Assembly: GCA_965214305.1 (NCBI GenBank)
Contig: OZ243949.1
Span: forward strand, 2,294,001 to 2,358,000
DNA: 64,000 nt
From: Azophilus sp965214305
GTDB taxonomy: Bacteria > Pseudomonadota > Gammaproteobacteria > Pseudomonadales > Azotimanducaceae
Direction of reading: 5' to 3'
The notes beneath the pieces were generated by a model. That model was not told where the DNA came from and ran no database searches. It worked only from the letters and a program-made list of their open reading frames with translations. The position numbers and the translations under genes are program-made. Shown in pieces: positions 10,618 through 19,609 of the stretch (the stretch's first letter is position 1; each line of letters opens with the position of its first letter).

Positions 10618-11400
10618 ATGGAAAAAGTTTCGCTGGAATTTGATGGCAAGATCGCCGTGCTCAAGTTCAACCATCCGGAAGTGCTCAATGCGATTGGCGC
10701 ACAGATGCTTGATGACTTGAACGAGGCGTTGTTGCGGGTTGAGGACAAGGCCAACGGTGCCCGGTGCCTGCTGCTCACCGGCGAGGGACGCGGCTTTTCG
10801 GCCGGTGCCAACCTGCGTGATGAAGGCCGTAACGACCGGCGTGGTGGTTCTGGTGCCGGCCTGCGCAGCACCTATCATCCGATTCTTTTCCGCCTACGCG
10901 ATCTGGAGATGCCGTTCGTGACAGCGGTGAACGGCCCGGCGGCCGGGGTCGGTATGAGTTTTGCCCTGATGGGGGATATTGTTTGCGCACAAAAAGACGC
11001 CTACTTTCTGCAGGCGTTCGGGCGCATCGGCTTGGTGCCGGATGGCGGCTCGACCTTCATGTTGCCCCGCCTGATTGGCTGGGGACGGGCGATGGAATTG
11101 TCTTTGTTGGCTGAGAAGTTAACGGCGGAGAAAGCCCAGGAGTGGGGATTGGTGAATCGCGTTTACGATGATCGCGAGGCGCTCATGCGGGGAGCGATGG
11201 AGATCGCCCAACGGCTGGCCAACGGCCCGCGTTCTTTGGCGTTCATTCGGCAGGCCTATTGGAACACTTGGCACAACGCCTTCGAGCAGCAACTGGATCT
11301 GGAAGCCAGATTACAGAACAAAGCCGGGGCAAGCGCGGATTTCAAGGAGGGTATTCGGGCATTTCTGCAAAAGCGTCCGGCCAACTTCAAGGGCGAGTAG
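10618..11400 (+). CDS. Enoyl-CoA hydratase/isomerase family protein
   Basis: 260 residues of the crotonase superfamily. The oxyanion-hole segments are RGFSAGANL and NGPAAGVGMSFALMGDIV. The second catalytic region reads FGRIGLVPDGGSTFMLPRLIG, with Asp where classical hydratases have Glu, the pattern seen in PaaG/PaaB-like isomerases and hydratases. It would act on an enoyl-CoA in fatty-acid or aromatic-acid breakdown; the exact substrate is undetermined. The start at 10618 has GGAG 7 bases upstream; an in-frame ATG 24 bases earlier lacks a Shine-Dalgarno. Confidence 0.88.
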   Translation: MEKVSLEFDGKIAVLKFNHPEVLNAIGAQMLDDLNEALLRVEDKANGARCLLLTGEGRGFSAGANLRDEGRNDRRGGSGAGLRSTYHPILFRLRDLEMPFVTAVNGPAAGVGMSFALMGDIVCAQKDAYFLQAFGRIGLVPDGGSTFMLPRLIGWGRAMELSLLAEKLTAEKAQEWGLVNRVYDDREALMRGAMEIAQRLANGPRSLAFIRQAYWNTWHNAFEQQLDLEARLQNKAGASADFKEGIRAFLQKRPANFKGE

Positions 11401-11439
11401 GATTGCGTACCGCCGCGGCCCAAGGAGCAATGGCCCACA

Positions 11440-12165
11440 GTGACACCCCGGCTTTTTGTTGAAGACCCCGGGGCGCATCCCGTTTTTTTGAGTGACCGCC
11501 AATCCCACCACCTGGTTCGCGTATTGCGGGCGCGGACGGGCGACAGCGTTGAAATCTTTGACGGCAGTGGCCGCGTCTGGCAGGCCCGGGTGATTGACGC
11601 CAACACCGGCGCCTGCGCCCTCGCACCAGGTGCGCTAATCACCGAAGACGCCGCGCCGCATCCCGAACTGCATCTTGCCCAGGCGCTGCTCAAAAACGAC
11701 GCAATGGACCGGTTGTTGCGCCAAGCCACCGAATTGGGCGTCGCCGCGATTTGGCCCTTGGCAGCGGCTCGCACCAAGGCACCGGAGCGCCGCGCCCAAG
11801 CCCGTTACGGCCATTGGCGGCGCATCGTTATTGGTGCCTGCGAACAGAGCCGCCGCGCCCATCTGCCTGACATTCACCCCACTCGAACCTTCAATGACTT
11901 TATCAAAACGGCCAACCCCACCCGCACGCTGTTGCTGCATCCACAAGGGCCGACACTGCCATTGCGGCTAGCGAAGCAACAGACAACCGTGCTTGTGGGG
12001 CCGGAAAGCGGTTGGACGGAAACGGAACTCCGTTTGGCGCGGATGCGCGGCTTGGGCATCTTTTCGCTGGGCGCGCCCGTCCTGCGCGCGGAGACGGCGC
12101 CGCTCGCGGCCTTGGCCGCCATTCGCCACGGTTGGGGTTGGAATCGCGTATCGGATCACCCCTAG
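11440..12165 (+). CDS. rsmE: 16S rRNA m3U1498 methyltransferase
   Basis: 241 residues, typical of RsmE. It methylates N3 of U1498 in 16S rRNA using S-adenosylmethionine. The N-terminal PUA-like domain has RQSHHLVRVLRARTGD. The C-terminal SPOUT knot shows LVGPESGWTETEL and FSLGAPVLRAETAPLAALAAI. The start is GTG, with AAGGAG 12 bases upstream; a closer ATG at 11429-11431 is out of frame. The stop TAG at 12163-12165 is the first three bases of an F1 repeat end. Located just before gshB, as in other gammaproteobacteria. Confidence 0.95.
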   Translation: MTPRLFVEDPGAHPVFLSDRQSHHLVRVLRARTGDSVEIFDGSGRVWQARVIDANTGACALAPGALITEDAAPHPELHLAQALLKNDAMDRLLRQATELGVAAIWPLAAARTKAPERRAQARYGHWRRIVIGACEQSRRAHLPDIHPTRTFNDFIKTANPTRTLLLHPQGPTLPLRLAKQQTTVLVGPESGWTETELRLARMRGLGIFSLGAPVLRAETAPLAALAAIRHGWGWNRVSDHP

Positions 12166-12230
12166 GAGCCTCTGCCTGCGGCACGCCACAGTTAGCGCGG
12201 TCTCCAAATCCAAATCAATTCAAACTGATA
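12163..12230. repeat. Composite of F1 end and partial F4 repeat
   Basis: TAGGAGCCTCTGCCTGCGG (12163-12181) is the left F1 end without the rest of the element. It is joined directly to CCACAGTTAGCGCGGTCTCCAAATCCAAATCAATTCAAACTGATA (12186-12228, shown as an uninterrupted match to the F4 copy at 62075-62157). It looks like one element broken by, or recombined with, another. Confidence 0.6.
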
Positions 12231-12313
12231 AAAGATCCCCAGATGCATGGGGTTGCCGAGCGGCATACAGTGCGGTTAATTTCCAAAGTGCTCCTTGCCC
12301 GAGGGAAGGAATT

Positions 12314-13315
12314 GTGCCTCGCATCGCTTTCTTAATGGACCCGCTGTCGAGTCTTTCGCTCAAGAAGGATTCGACGCTGGCCATGATTCGCAGCGCCCAA
12401 GCACGCGGTTGGGAGGTTGCCTACCTTGAACAGCAAGACCTGCTGTTCAAGGACAACTTTGTGCAGTTGTTTACCCGACCGTTGCGGCTGGCCGAACCCT
12501 TTGCCACCTCCTTGGCCCCCGACGATGCCGAAGCCCTGATGGCGGCGGGAAGCGCCTGGTACCACCTTGGCGACGCCTGTTTGGAACCGGCCGGGAACTT
12601 TGACGCCATCCTCATGCGCAAAGACCCGCCCTTCAATATGGAGTACATCTACACCACCTATTTGCTGGAACGGGCGGAAGAAGCGGGCACGGTCGTGGTC
12701 AATCGGCCAGGGTCGCTACGCGACTGCAACGAGAAATTCTTCGCCACGCGCTTTCCGCAGTGTTGCCCGCCCTTGGTGGTGAGCCGGCGCATGGACGTGC
12801 TGCGCGAGTTTCAGCGCGAGCACAAGAACGTGGTATTCAAGCGTCTCGACGGCATGGGCGGCACCTCGGTTTTCCGGGTGATGGCGGGCGACCCCAATCT
12901 CGGCGTGATTTTGGAAACTCTGACCTACGGCGGGCGCGAGCAGATCATGGGGCAGTTGTATCTGCCGGAAATAGCCGATGGCGATAAGCGCATATTGCTT
13001 ATCGACGGCGAGCCGGTTCCCTATGCCATCGCTCGCGTACCGATGGCTGGCGAAGCACGCGGCAATTTAGCCGCTGGCGGGCGCGCCGAAGGCCGGGCGC
13101 TTACCGAACGAGACCGCTGGATTGCCGCCGAGTTGGGCCCCGAATTGCGACACCGTGGTTTGCTGTTTGTCGGTATCGACGTCATCGGCGATTACCTGAC
13201 CGAGGTGAACATAACCTGCCCCACCTGTATCCGGGAATGTGACGACCAGTTCTGCTTGGATATCGGGGGTGATTTGCTTGATGCCCTAGCCCGCCTATTT
13301 CACCAAGGGCCGTGA
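12314..13315 (+). CDS. gshB: Glutathione synthetase
   Basis: 333 residues. It joins gamma-glutamylcysteine and glycine with ATP. N-terminal domain PRIAFLMDPLSSLSLKKDSTLAMIRSA is followed by the ATP-grasp domain with RKDPPFNMEYIYTTYLLE, VFKRLDGMGGTSVFRV, and EVNITCPTCIRE near the C-terminus, where most relatives have Ser for the first Cys. GTG at 12314 is chosen because GGAAGGA lies just before it and the protein starts at the usual point; the open frame extends upstream through the repeat but that part is not GshB-like. It overlaps tonB by TGATG. Confidence 0.95.
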   Translation: MPRIAFLMDPLSSLSLKKDSTLAMIRSAQARGWEVAYLEQQDLLFKDNFVQLFTRPLRLAEPFATSLAPDDAEALMAAGSAWYHLGDACLEPAGNFDAILMRKDPPFNMEYIYTTYLLERAEEAGTVVVNRPGSLRDCNEKFFATRFPQCCPPLVVSRRMDVLREFQREHKNVVFKRLDGMGGTSVFRVMAGDPNLGVILETLTYGGREQIMGQLYLPEIADGDKRILLIDGEPVPYAIARVPMAGEARGNLAAGGRAEGRALTERDRWIAAELGPELRHRGLLFVGIDVIGDYLTEVNITCPTCIRECDDQFCLDIGGDLLDALARLFHQGP

Positions 13316-14289
13316 TGATTACGCCGGATTTTGCCCGTTTGCGCGTACAGGCGAGCGCAAGCCTCGCCCATGGAGGCAGGCCAACCCTGTCTATAGCGAT
13401 TCGAGCGCCGTCTTCCTTCCCGAACCGGGGCAAGCATTCCCGCTGGCTAATGGCCGCGGCCCTCATACTGGCTTTGGCGCTGCACGCGCTCGCCATTCTC
13501 CTGGTGAACCTGCCGCCGCCAACGCACCCAACGCAACCAGCCGCCATCGATATCCTGTTCACCCAAGCCGGAGGTGCTACGGGCGTGGTGGAAACCGATG
13601 AACTGAATACGCCGGCGAGCCCTTCCAGTCACCGCGACTCGACGATACATCAGTCGTTCGACGAGGCGCGGCGCGCATTGGCCGATCCCACCGAAGTATC
13701 AGTCGAACAGGCACCAGCAGATGGCGAGGGGCCTGTCTACCGCATCGATCAACAACCCCCTGAAGACCGCCCCTGGGAGGGGATGGCCGCAGCCCAGTTG
13801 CCAACCGCCGACCCCGCTCAAGTATCTGCTGCCATCAAAGAACAGGCCGCAACCAGGGAAAGGCCGGACTATGCCGAGTTGGCAAAAACCATTGCCAGTT
13901 CCCACACGCAGCGGCAACTCGGCCAATCTGGCGGCGCGGTGCGTTCGAGATCGAAACGGCTCACCAACGCTTCCGCCCAATCCGCCGTCGAGTTGGCCTA
14001 TTTGGAAATGTGGCAGAAGAAGGTGGAGCGCATCGGCCGGGCCAACTATCCACCCGGCCGGCTTGCGGGGGAACTCGCCGTTCTGGCTGTTATCGGTTAC
14101 GACGGCGCGTTGCGGGAGGCTAGGATTCTGGAATCCTCGGGGCACCCCGCACTCGACGAGGCGGCCCTGCGTATTGTTCGGCTCGCCGCGCCCTTCAGCC
14201 ATTTCCCAACGGATTTACGCAAAAACTACGACCGGCTCGAAATCGTGCGCCAATGGCGCTTTGAACGACGAGGGGGTTCGTTTCGCTAA
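13315..14289 (+). CDS. tonB: TonB-family energy transducer
   Basis: 324 residues. A basic cytoplasmic start precedes one membrane helix (about residues 44-66, WLMAAALILALALHALAILL). A long Pro/Ala/Gln-rich periplasmic stretch follows, then a C-terminal TonB fold (residues about 225-320) with YPPGRLAGELAVLAVIGYDGALREARILESSGHPALDEAALRIVR broken across motifs as in TonB C-domains. It would couple the proton motive force to outer-membrane receptors. ATG overlaps the gshB stop, so the two are co-translated; the same gshB-tonB pair occurs in Pseudomonas. A GTG one codon earlier is possible. Confidence 0.88.
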   Translation: MITPDFARLRVQASASLAHGGRPTLSIAIRAPSSFPNRGKHSRWLMAAALILALALHALAILLVNLPPPTHPTQPAAIDILFTQAGGATGVVETDELNTPASPSSHRDSTIHQSFDEARRALADPTEVSVEQAPADGEGPVYRIDQQPPEDRPWEGMAAAQLPTADPAQVSAAIKEQAATRERPDYAELAKTIASSHTQRQLGQSGGAVRSRSKRLTNASAQSAVELAYLEMWQKKVERIGRANYPPGRLAGELAVLAVIGYDGALREARILESSGHPALDEAALRIVRLAAPFSHFPTDLRKNYDRLEIVRQWRFERRGGSFR

Positions 14290-14348
14290 TCCGCCCATCT
14301 CCCAACTTCCTTGCGGTATGCCGATGCAAGGAAAAGATCGTGTTTTCG

Positions 14349-14468
14349 GCATTGGGTTGGCCCCTGGCACTTCCCTTGGGGCGCTGGGCACAATTTTCCT
14401 GCTGGTACGAGAGGGGGCGGAACGAGCTTAACGCGCCCCAAGAGAAGTGCCAGGGGTCAACCCAATGC
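14349..14468. repeat. F2 palindromic repeat, complete copy, preceded by an F5-like end
   Basis: Arms of 36 bases (14349-14384 and 14433-14468) are inverted with two mismatches; outer bases GCATTGGGTTGGCCCCTGGC. The interior TACGAGAGGGGG and GAGCTTAACGCG matches the copy at 6358-6464 on the other strand. Just upstream, 14287-14333 resembles the left end of F5 (TAATCCGCCCATCTCCCAAC). A short F1-like end TAGGAGCCCCTGCGCCG follows at 14484-14500. This marks the left edge of the accessory block. Confidence 0.7.
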
Positions 14469-14831
14469 CAAGTGGCAGGCGCCTAGGAGCCCCTGCGCCG
14501 TCGGTTCCCAGCCATCACAAACTGCGGCTGTGAGGCTGTTATCTTTGCACGCCACCAGTATGGCCTCCAAGGTGTCGGCTTCGTCTCTATCGACCGTCAT
14601 CCGGTACTTGGTTTTCACGGCCACCACGCGCTGTGCGAACCAACACCGGTTCTGCTCCGGCAGCCAGTCCAAGGCGTCGCGATTGCCCTTGGCGGCATTC
14701 TCTGCGCGAGATGCGAGGCCCAGGGGATGCGTCGATGACGGAAAGTAGGGGACGGTGATATCGCTTGCCGTTGCGCTAAGGACGGATGCGGGCAACATCA
14801 CCAGCAAACAAGCAGATGCGTAGAGATTCAT
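14457..14831 (-). pseudogene. Truncated secreted HNH-type (DUF1524) nuclease
   Basis: The 124-residue reading has a clear signal peptide (MNLYASACLLVMLPASVLSATA) joined almost directly to a segment like the C-terminal part of secreted DUF1524/GmrSD-C HNH nucleases: ASRAENAAKGNRDALDWLPE, NRCWFAQRVVAVKTKYRMTV and LEAILVAC. In that family (from memory) an Asp-Cys-x2-Thr-Arg block and the catalytic Asp-His-Val strand come before this part; both are absent here. An internal deletion is the simplest reading. The last residues are encoded inside repeat DNA (F1-like and F2). It could still be expressed, but it should not cut DNA. Confidence 0.55.
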
Positions 14832-15175
14832 TGTTGCTCCCGGGCTTGGAAAATCGGCGGGATACGTCCGTGCTTCGGGCCCCCTTGCCTAGATTGGTTC
14901 GCGATTTTTTACGAGGGGGTGGAGTGCTGATTGCTTAAGGGACGCCCAGTACAAACATTTGGAGACAGATCGATACCGATCAATTTTCGTTTGATTTCTG
15001 ATGCGCGGTGTTGATTTGCTCAGTGGTTTCGGAAAAGCAGGGCAACCTTTACTGATTCGCAGCCTGAAATATAAATAGAGCGACTAAGAATATTATGGCT
15101 CTCATTGGAACAGGTCGAACCTCTATTTTTATCTGATACCAGAGGCTACTTGGCCCAGCGATGATTATCCAGCAA
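14832..15175. other. AT-richer gap at left side of the accessory block
   Basis: 344 bases without a credible ORF. It is visibly richer in A and T than the flanking core genes and lacks the F1-F6 repeats. No tRNA, attachment core or integrase remnant was recognised. It lies between the 3' end of the helicase gene and the start of the truncated nuclease. Confidence 0.5.
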
Positions 15176-17017
15176 TCAATCCATCAGGTTACGCGCGCAT
15201 TCAATCTCTGGACAGGGCAATTCATCCGCGATGAGGTACAACCGTTCCTTGGCGCGGGTCATGCCGACGTACAAGCGATCAAGGTCGAGCTGGCGGGCTT
15301 CCCGATCCTCCTCCGTCAGTTCTCTGTGCATATCCACCATACCGGGGATTGCTAGTTGACTATTCCGTTCATCCTCCGTTCTAGGAAAAATTGAAGCACC
15401 CAACCGAGGGATGAGTACCGCACGAAATTCAAGACCCTTGCCGCGATCGAAAGTACCAATCCGTATCCCCTTGCCCAATGGTTTGTCGCCACGTATGTCC
15501 TTCAATAACACACAAGGAATTTGCCATCGCCGCTCAAGGAAATCCTTAATCTGCGAGCAATCGCCGTTGCTGCGCGTCAATACGCCGATCGTATCAACGG
15601 CGTAATCGCAATCATCGATTAATTCCCGGATTTTTTCTGCAATAGCGGGAATCTCGCCTTGTTTGGTCACCTGCATGAACTGCGGCCGAATACCGTCCTC
15701 ATGTTCAAACTTTGTGTGCAATGCGGCACCATCGTCATCGTCTTCCCGGACAGGCAGGATATCTCCGCGAATGGCTCTTGCCGTTTCGATGATCTGCTTG
15801 GTATTCCTATAGTTGGTCTGCAAAATTTCCGCACGTCCGGAAACCCGGATACCCGCCCAGGCCAAACGGAACCCACCCGAATAGATGCGTTGCGCCGCAT
15901 CGTCCAACATCAACAGGCCATCCGGCGGAACCGGATTTCCCGGATCGCCCGCAACCAGGGCACGCACGAGTTGCATACCAACCAAGGTCATGTCCTGAGC
16001 CTCATCCACAATGACGGCACGGTATTCGGGAGTATTTTTCTTCTGTGCGAGATCGCGGGCCATAATCATAGCGTCGGCAAAGTGGGTGATTTTCGCCGCC
16101 TGCATTCTTGCATCCCACTGCTCGTGAAGTTGCCAACATAATTCGCGGTCAGCTCGGCTGAACTTGCGTCGGCGGCCAAGCCGCTCGAACCGGTCGGTAT
16201 CGAGGTATTCATCTCTTGTTGCCGCCCTGCCCTTGATCACCTTGTCAATTTCGTCCTTCAGATAATCGGCGCCGCATCTTTCGAGCCTGCTGCCATGGAT
16301 TACGGCTTGGTAGGCTTGATCGAAAACCTCGTTGGCCTTATTCAGATCTATAGCGGGATTTGCCAAGCTGAAAGCGACCCTATCGATATTATTGAACTCT
16401 ACGTTTGTGGCTGCATCGGGAATGCGTTCATACAATCCTTTCAGATGCTCCGTGAGGGACCGGCTAAAGGTCGTGAACAGCACCTTTTTCCCGGTAAATC
16501 GATGTCCAAGTTCTTTTGCTCGATGCAGCGCGACGACGGTTTTGCCGGTGCCGGCCGCACCCCGAATGCGTGCTGCCTCAGCGTATTGGCGTTTTACGAG
16601 CGGTTCTTGATCCGGATGGAGGAAAACCTGCCAATCTTCAAAATTTTCCAGGACGGTGGCATTGTCCGCCTCGATACGCTGGGCGACCAACCGGCTGTCC
16701 ATATCCAACCCTTCTTCCGGGTTGGTAAAGAACCCTTGCCGCTCTGCCCATCGGTATGCTTCGTCGTGGTGATCCATGTTGACAAAAACCACGATTTTTG
16801 GCTTTTCAAAACTTGGTTCCACTGCCAGAATCAACCGTAACTCCTTCGATGCTCGAATCGAGCAATGGTTCTGCTTCGAGTTCCTACCAAGGTGCTCGTA
16901 GTTCAAGCTGGGGTGATGTGGATTGCCCCGAAACAGCCGGATTGCCTTGTCGCAACGCCGCTTGTCGCTATCGGGCAACGATGAGCGAAGAATGGTCGGG
17001 TGATATAGGTATTTCAT
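15176..17017 (-). CDS. RelE-like domain fused to UvrD-type helicase
   Basis: 613 residues. Residues 1-95 look like a RelE/ParE toxin fold (KAIRLFRGNPHHPSLNYEHL, then HCSIRASKELRLILAV, then VFVNMDHHDEAYRWAER). The rest is a superfamily 1 helicase: Walker A GAAGTGKT (153-160), Walker B AVIVDEAQD (334-342), motif QTNYRNTKQIIETA, and the C-terminal UvrD_C motif YVGMTRAKERLYLIADE. This fusion exists in databases as UvrD-like helicase; its role is not established, though RelE-helicase fusions are suspected in stress or defence. It follows the AAA-ankyrin gene on the same strand after 104 bases. AT content is higher than in that neighbour. Confidence 0.82.
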   Translation of the reverse strand: MKYLYHPTILRSSLPDSDKRRCDKAIRLFRGNPHHPSLNYEHLGRNSKQNHCSIRASKELRLILAVEPSFEKPKIVVFVNMDHHDEAYRWAERQGFFTNPEEGLDMDSRLVAQRIEADNATVLENFEDWQVFLHPDQEPLVKRQYAEAARIRGAAGTGKTVVALHRAKELGHRFTGKKVLFTTFSRSLTEHLKGLYERIPDAATNVEFNNIDRVAFSLANPAIDLNKANEVFDQAYQAVIHGSRLERCGADYLKDEIDKVIKGRAATRDEYLDTDRFERLGRRRKFSRADRELCWQLHEQWDARMQAAKITHFADAMIMARDLAQKKNTPEYRAVIVDEAQDMTLVGMQLVRALVAGDPGNPVPPDGLLMLDDAAQRIYSGGFRLAWAGIRVSGRAEILQTNYRNTKQIIETARAIRGDILPVREDDDDGAALHTKFEHEDGIRPQFMQVTKQGEIPAIAEKIRELIDDCDYAVDTIGVLTRSNGDCSQIKDFLERRWQIPCVLLKDIRGDKPLGKGIRIGTFDRGKGLEFRAVLIPRLGASIFPRTEDERNSQLAIPGMVDMHRELTEEDREARQLDLDRLYVGMTRAKERLYLIADELPCPEIECARNLMD

Positions 17018-17121
17018 GGTTTTTCACTCTGATTCGATGAGCAGAGCATGGGCGCATTAAAAGTGGGAAGTTGCCTACAAGGTTACCGAGTGAATCATTG
17101 GTTTTCTCCGCAAACGCCCGG

Positions 17122-18741
17122 CTAGTCCATGCCTTCAGGGCTGCTGGACGCAGTGCCCCCGGTGCCATCGATTTGGGAAATGTCCGGCTGCTCCGGCTTG
17201 TCCAACAGGACGGCATCGCGCCCCCCGTGCAACGAAGGGTTGGGGGCGGGCCAGTCGAAGTCCGGCCAGGCCGTTCTCGCTGACATCCCAGAAGCGTCCG
17301 GGGCCTCGGGATCGATCCCCGCCTCAAGCAACACTCGCACGGCGTCCTCCCACCGGGACTCGGCGGCGACATGCAAGGGTGTCCGCCCCATGGCGTCGAG
17401 ACCGCCGAGATCGGTGTCGCCCGCCGCCAGCCGCGTCAAACCGGTACCGTCCCCAATCATCGCGGCAAGGTGGGCCTGACTGAGGCGGGCAGCGGCGCAG
17501 GATGCCAGCGACGGGATGGGGCAAACATAGGTCGGTGCCATCTTGTCCGCCACCGAGGGAAGCATGTTGGGGTCGCTGGCGGGCTGGAAAAACCCGCGTT
17601 CCCGCAGCGTCGAGAAAAACGCCTCCGCTGCCTCCTCGGAGACGCCGCCAAACGCCTTCGCGATCCGCCCGAGTGTCGTCCCGTAGTCGGCAGGCCCCAA
17701 CAGGCGTGCATCCGCCATCGCCTGTCCGACCTCCGCAATGCGCTTGCGCAAATGCGGGTGGTCGTAGCGGGTGCCGTAATAGACGAGCCGTCGTCCCGCC
17801 GCCTCCCGGCGCGCGGTGCCCAAATCCGCCGAGGCCAGTTGCCCGGGGTCCGCCGCCTCCACGAGCTGGTTCGCCAGCGCGGCGAGAAAATGATTGACAT
17901 GCATCGGCCAGCCCTGACAATCGCGCACCAGCGCGTCCGCCCAATGCGAAAGGGTCTGTTTCGAGGGGCGAATGCCAAAGAGTTCCATCCAGCGATTAAA
18001 CAGGTCGCGGGTTTCCCCCTCCGTCAGCCCGCCCAGCGTATGCACCGAACGGTCCTCCCGCGAGGTGCGTGTCACGCCAATACCCCGCTGTCCCATATGC
18101 TCCGACAGATGCCCCAATCCGGCAAGCACGGGCAAAACGGGAAGCTCGGTCAGATGCCCTTGATGCAGCGAGCGCAAGGTCTCGGCCTCTGGTTGGTGCG
18201 GGCGCGTCTCCTGCGCTTCGTCGACCATCAGGACGATCGGATGGCTGAACTTGCGCTGCTCGAACAGCGCCCTTGCCCCCTCCGATACGGCGCGCGCCGC
18301 CACTGCGGGCGCAACCAGAGACGCTAATGCGCCGGAGACAACCGGGCCCCATTCGCGCACCGCGCCCTTTGGCAGCGCCTCGTCAATCGCCATGCGCATT
18401 TTGTGCGGGTCAATCAGTGCCCCCATGCGGATGTTGACGGCGATCGGCGCGGATTGGTCGCCTGCATCGCGCCGTTTTTCCCACTGCCTCTGCAAGTGAA
18501 ACAAAAGAGAGGTCTTACCCGCCCCGGGTGCTCCCTGCACCATGCGGGTCAAACCGGGAAATGGCTTTCCAGCCTGCCATCGGCGCAACGTGACTTCCGC
18601 CGCCTTCTCAATATCCGCGAGGACTTCGGTTCTTCCAGCGAAGACTGGAGGAATATCGCGAGCCTCCCCGTCGCAGAAGTCTCTCAACCGTCGTTTTTGC
18701 TCGGCAATGGGGATATATTTCTGATCGTTCCTGCTCGACAT
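17122..18741 (-). CDS. AAA ATPase with C-terminal ankyrin repeats
   Basis: 539 residues. An N-terminal segment with FAGRTEVLADIEKAAE precedes Walker A QGAPGAGKTSLLFHL (about 69-83) and Walker B IVLMVDEAQETRP; this is the AAA_16/STAND style of ATPase. A winged-helix-like middle region follows. The C-terminus (about 433-485) holds one to two ankyrin repeats (LDAMGRTPLHVAAESRWEDAVRVLLEAG, read as motif). A disordered tail ends the protein. Start supported by AAGGGG upstream of the ATG at 18741. Probably first gene of a two-gene unit with the RelE-helicase. Sensor or switch function is inferred only from architecture. Confidence 0.78.
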   Translation of the reverse strand: MSSRNDQKYIPIAEQKRRLRDFCDGEARDIPPVFAGRTEVLADIEKAAEVTLRRWQAGKPFPGLTRMVQGAPGAGKTSLLFHLQRQWEKRRDAGDQSAPIAVNIRMGALIDPHKMRMAIDEALPKGAVREWGPVVSGALASLVAPAVAARAVSEGARALFEQRKFSHPIVLMVDEAQETRPHQPEAETLRSLHQGHLTELPVLPVLAGLGHLSEHMGQRGIGVTRTSREDRSVHTLGGLTEGETRDLFNRWMELFGIRPSKQTLSHWADALVRDCQGWPMHVNHFLAALANQLVEAADPGQLASADLGTARREAAGRRLVYYGTRYDHPHLRKRIAEVGQAMADARLLGPADYGTTLGRIAKAFGGVSEEAAEAFFSTLRERGFFQPASDPNMLPSVADKMAPTYVCPIPSLASCAAARLSQAHLAAMIGDGTGLTRLAAGDTDLGGLDAMGRTPLHVAAESRWEDAVRVLLEAGIDPEAPDASGMSARTAWPDFDWPAPNPSLHGGRDAVLLDKPEQPDISQIDGTGGTASSSPEGMD

Positions 18742-18852
18742 GCCGCTGTCCCCTTTTCATCCCCATTATAGGGTCATTCCACCGAGGCGGAAGGAAAACG
18801 GCACCGAACCCGAGTTTGAGGCTCCTAAGATTATTTCCGGGTTACACTGGGA

Positions 18853-18942
18853 GGTAGTGGCTCAGTTTCACTTTACGCTGCCGCAGAGACCGCGCCCGCA
18901 TTGGGCTGCGGTAATGAAGCGTTGCCGAACTGAGCCACCACC
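18853..18942. repeat. F3 palindromic repeat
   Basis: Inverted ends GGTAGTGGCTCAGTT and AACTGAGCCACCACC match at 14 of 15 bases. The interior GCAGAGACCGCGCCCGCATT and GGGCTGCGGTAATGAAGCG is almost identical in the copy at 56009-56115. It lies in the 288-base gap (18742-19029) between the AAA-ankyrin gene and yqgE, at the right edge of the accessory block; an F1-like GAGGCTCCTA lies at 18818-18827. Confidence 0.75.
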
Positions 18943-19029
18943 TACTGGGGCGGTGGCCGTAGTCGCGCGGTTGTATACTTTCTTGCCGGAAGCTGCCAAC
19001 ATCATACACGCAACGGGTCGGAGTCCAGG

Positions 19030-19578
19030 GTGGATCTGAAGCACCATTTCCTGATCGCTATGCCCAGTCAGGTGGGTACCTATTTCGGCAACACCATCAC
19101 CTACGTTTACGAGCACGGCGAAGGTGGCGCGATGGGGTTGATGATTAATCGACCCACCTCCCTATCGGTGGCCGAACTCATTGAGCAATCCGGCCGCTCC
19201 GGGTCGCCGGGGTTGGCCGAGGTGCCCATCTTGGAGGGTGGTCCGGTAGCCAAACAGAGCGGTTTCGTGCTGCATTCGGATGACGGCAACTTTCCCGAAT
19301 CGATGCGTTTGGGCCACGGCTTGATGATTACCAGCGGCCGCAGCGTTCTCGATGCGATTGCCGACAATCGCGGCCCCTACAACTATCTGGTGGCGGTCGG
19401 CTACGCCGGCTGGGGGCCAAATCAACTGGAGGACGAGCTGACCGACAATGCCTGGCTTACCTGCCCGGCCAGTGAGGAAATTCTGTTCGATGTGCCCTAT
19501 CAAGATCGCATCGATAAAGCCGCTGCCAGCTTGGGAATCGACATCCGGCTGATGTCCAGCCAGGCCGGAGTTGCCTGA
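19030..19578 (+). CDS. yqgE: YqgE/AlgH family protein
   Basis: 182 residues, the normal size. It starts VDLKHHFLIAMPSQVGTYFGNTITYVYEHGEGGAMGLMIN in pieces typical of UPF0301, with GGPV, GFVLHS and YAGWGPNQLEDEL further on. The protein is called AlgH in Pseudomonas; its biochemical role is unsettled. The start is GTG at 19030. It sits before ruvX as in most gammaproteobacteria, but the partner gshB-tonB pair is separated from it here by 4.7 kb of accessory DNA. Confidence 0.93.
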   Translation: MDLKHHFLIAMPSQVGTYFGNTITYVYEHGEGGAMGLMINRPTSLSVAELIEQSGRSGSPGLAEVPILEGGPVAKQSGFVLHSDDGNFPESMRLGHGLMITSGRSVLDAIADNRGPYNYLVAVGYAGWGPNQLEDELTDNAWLTCPASEEILFDVPYQDRIDKAAASLGIDIRLMSSQAGVA

Positions 19579-19609
19579 GGCCAGCGCCAGCATCCCCAAA
19601 GGGCGCGCT

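Noticed and set aside
11993..12313. In-frame upstream extension of gshB by 107 codons
   Set aside because: The extra part overlaps rsmE and repeat DNA and has no GshB similarity; the GTG at 12314 has a good Shine-Dalgarno.
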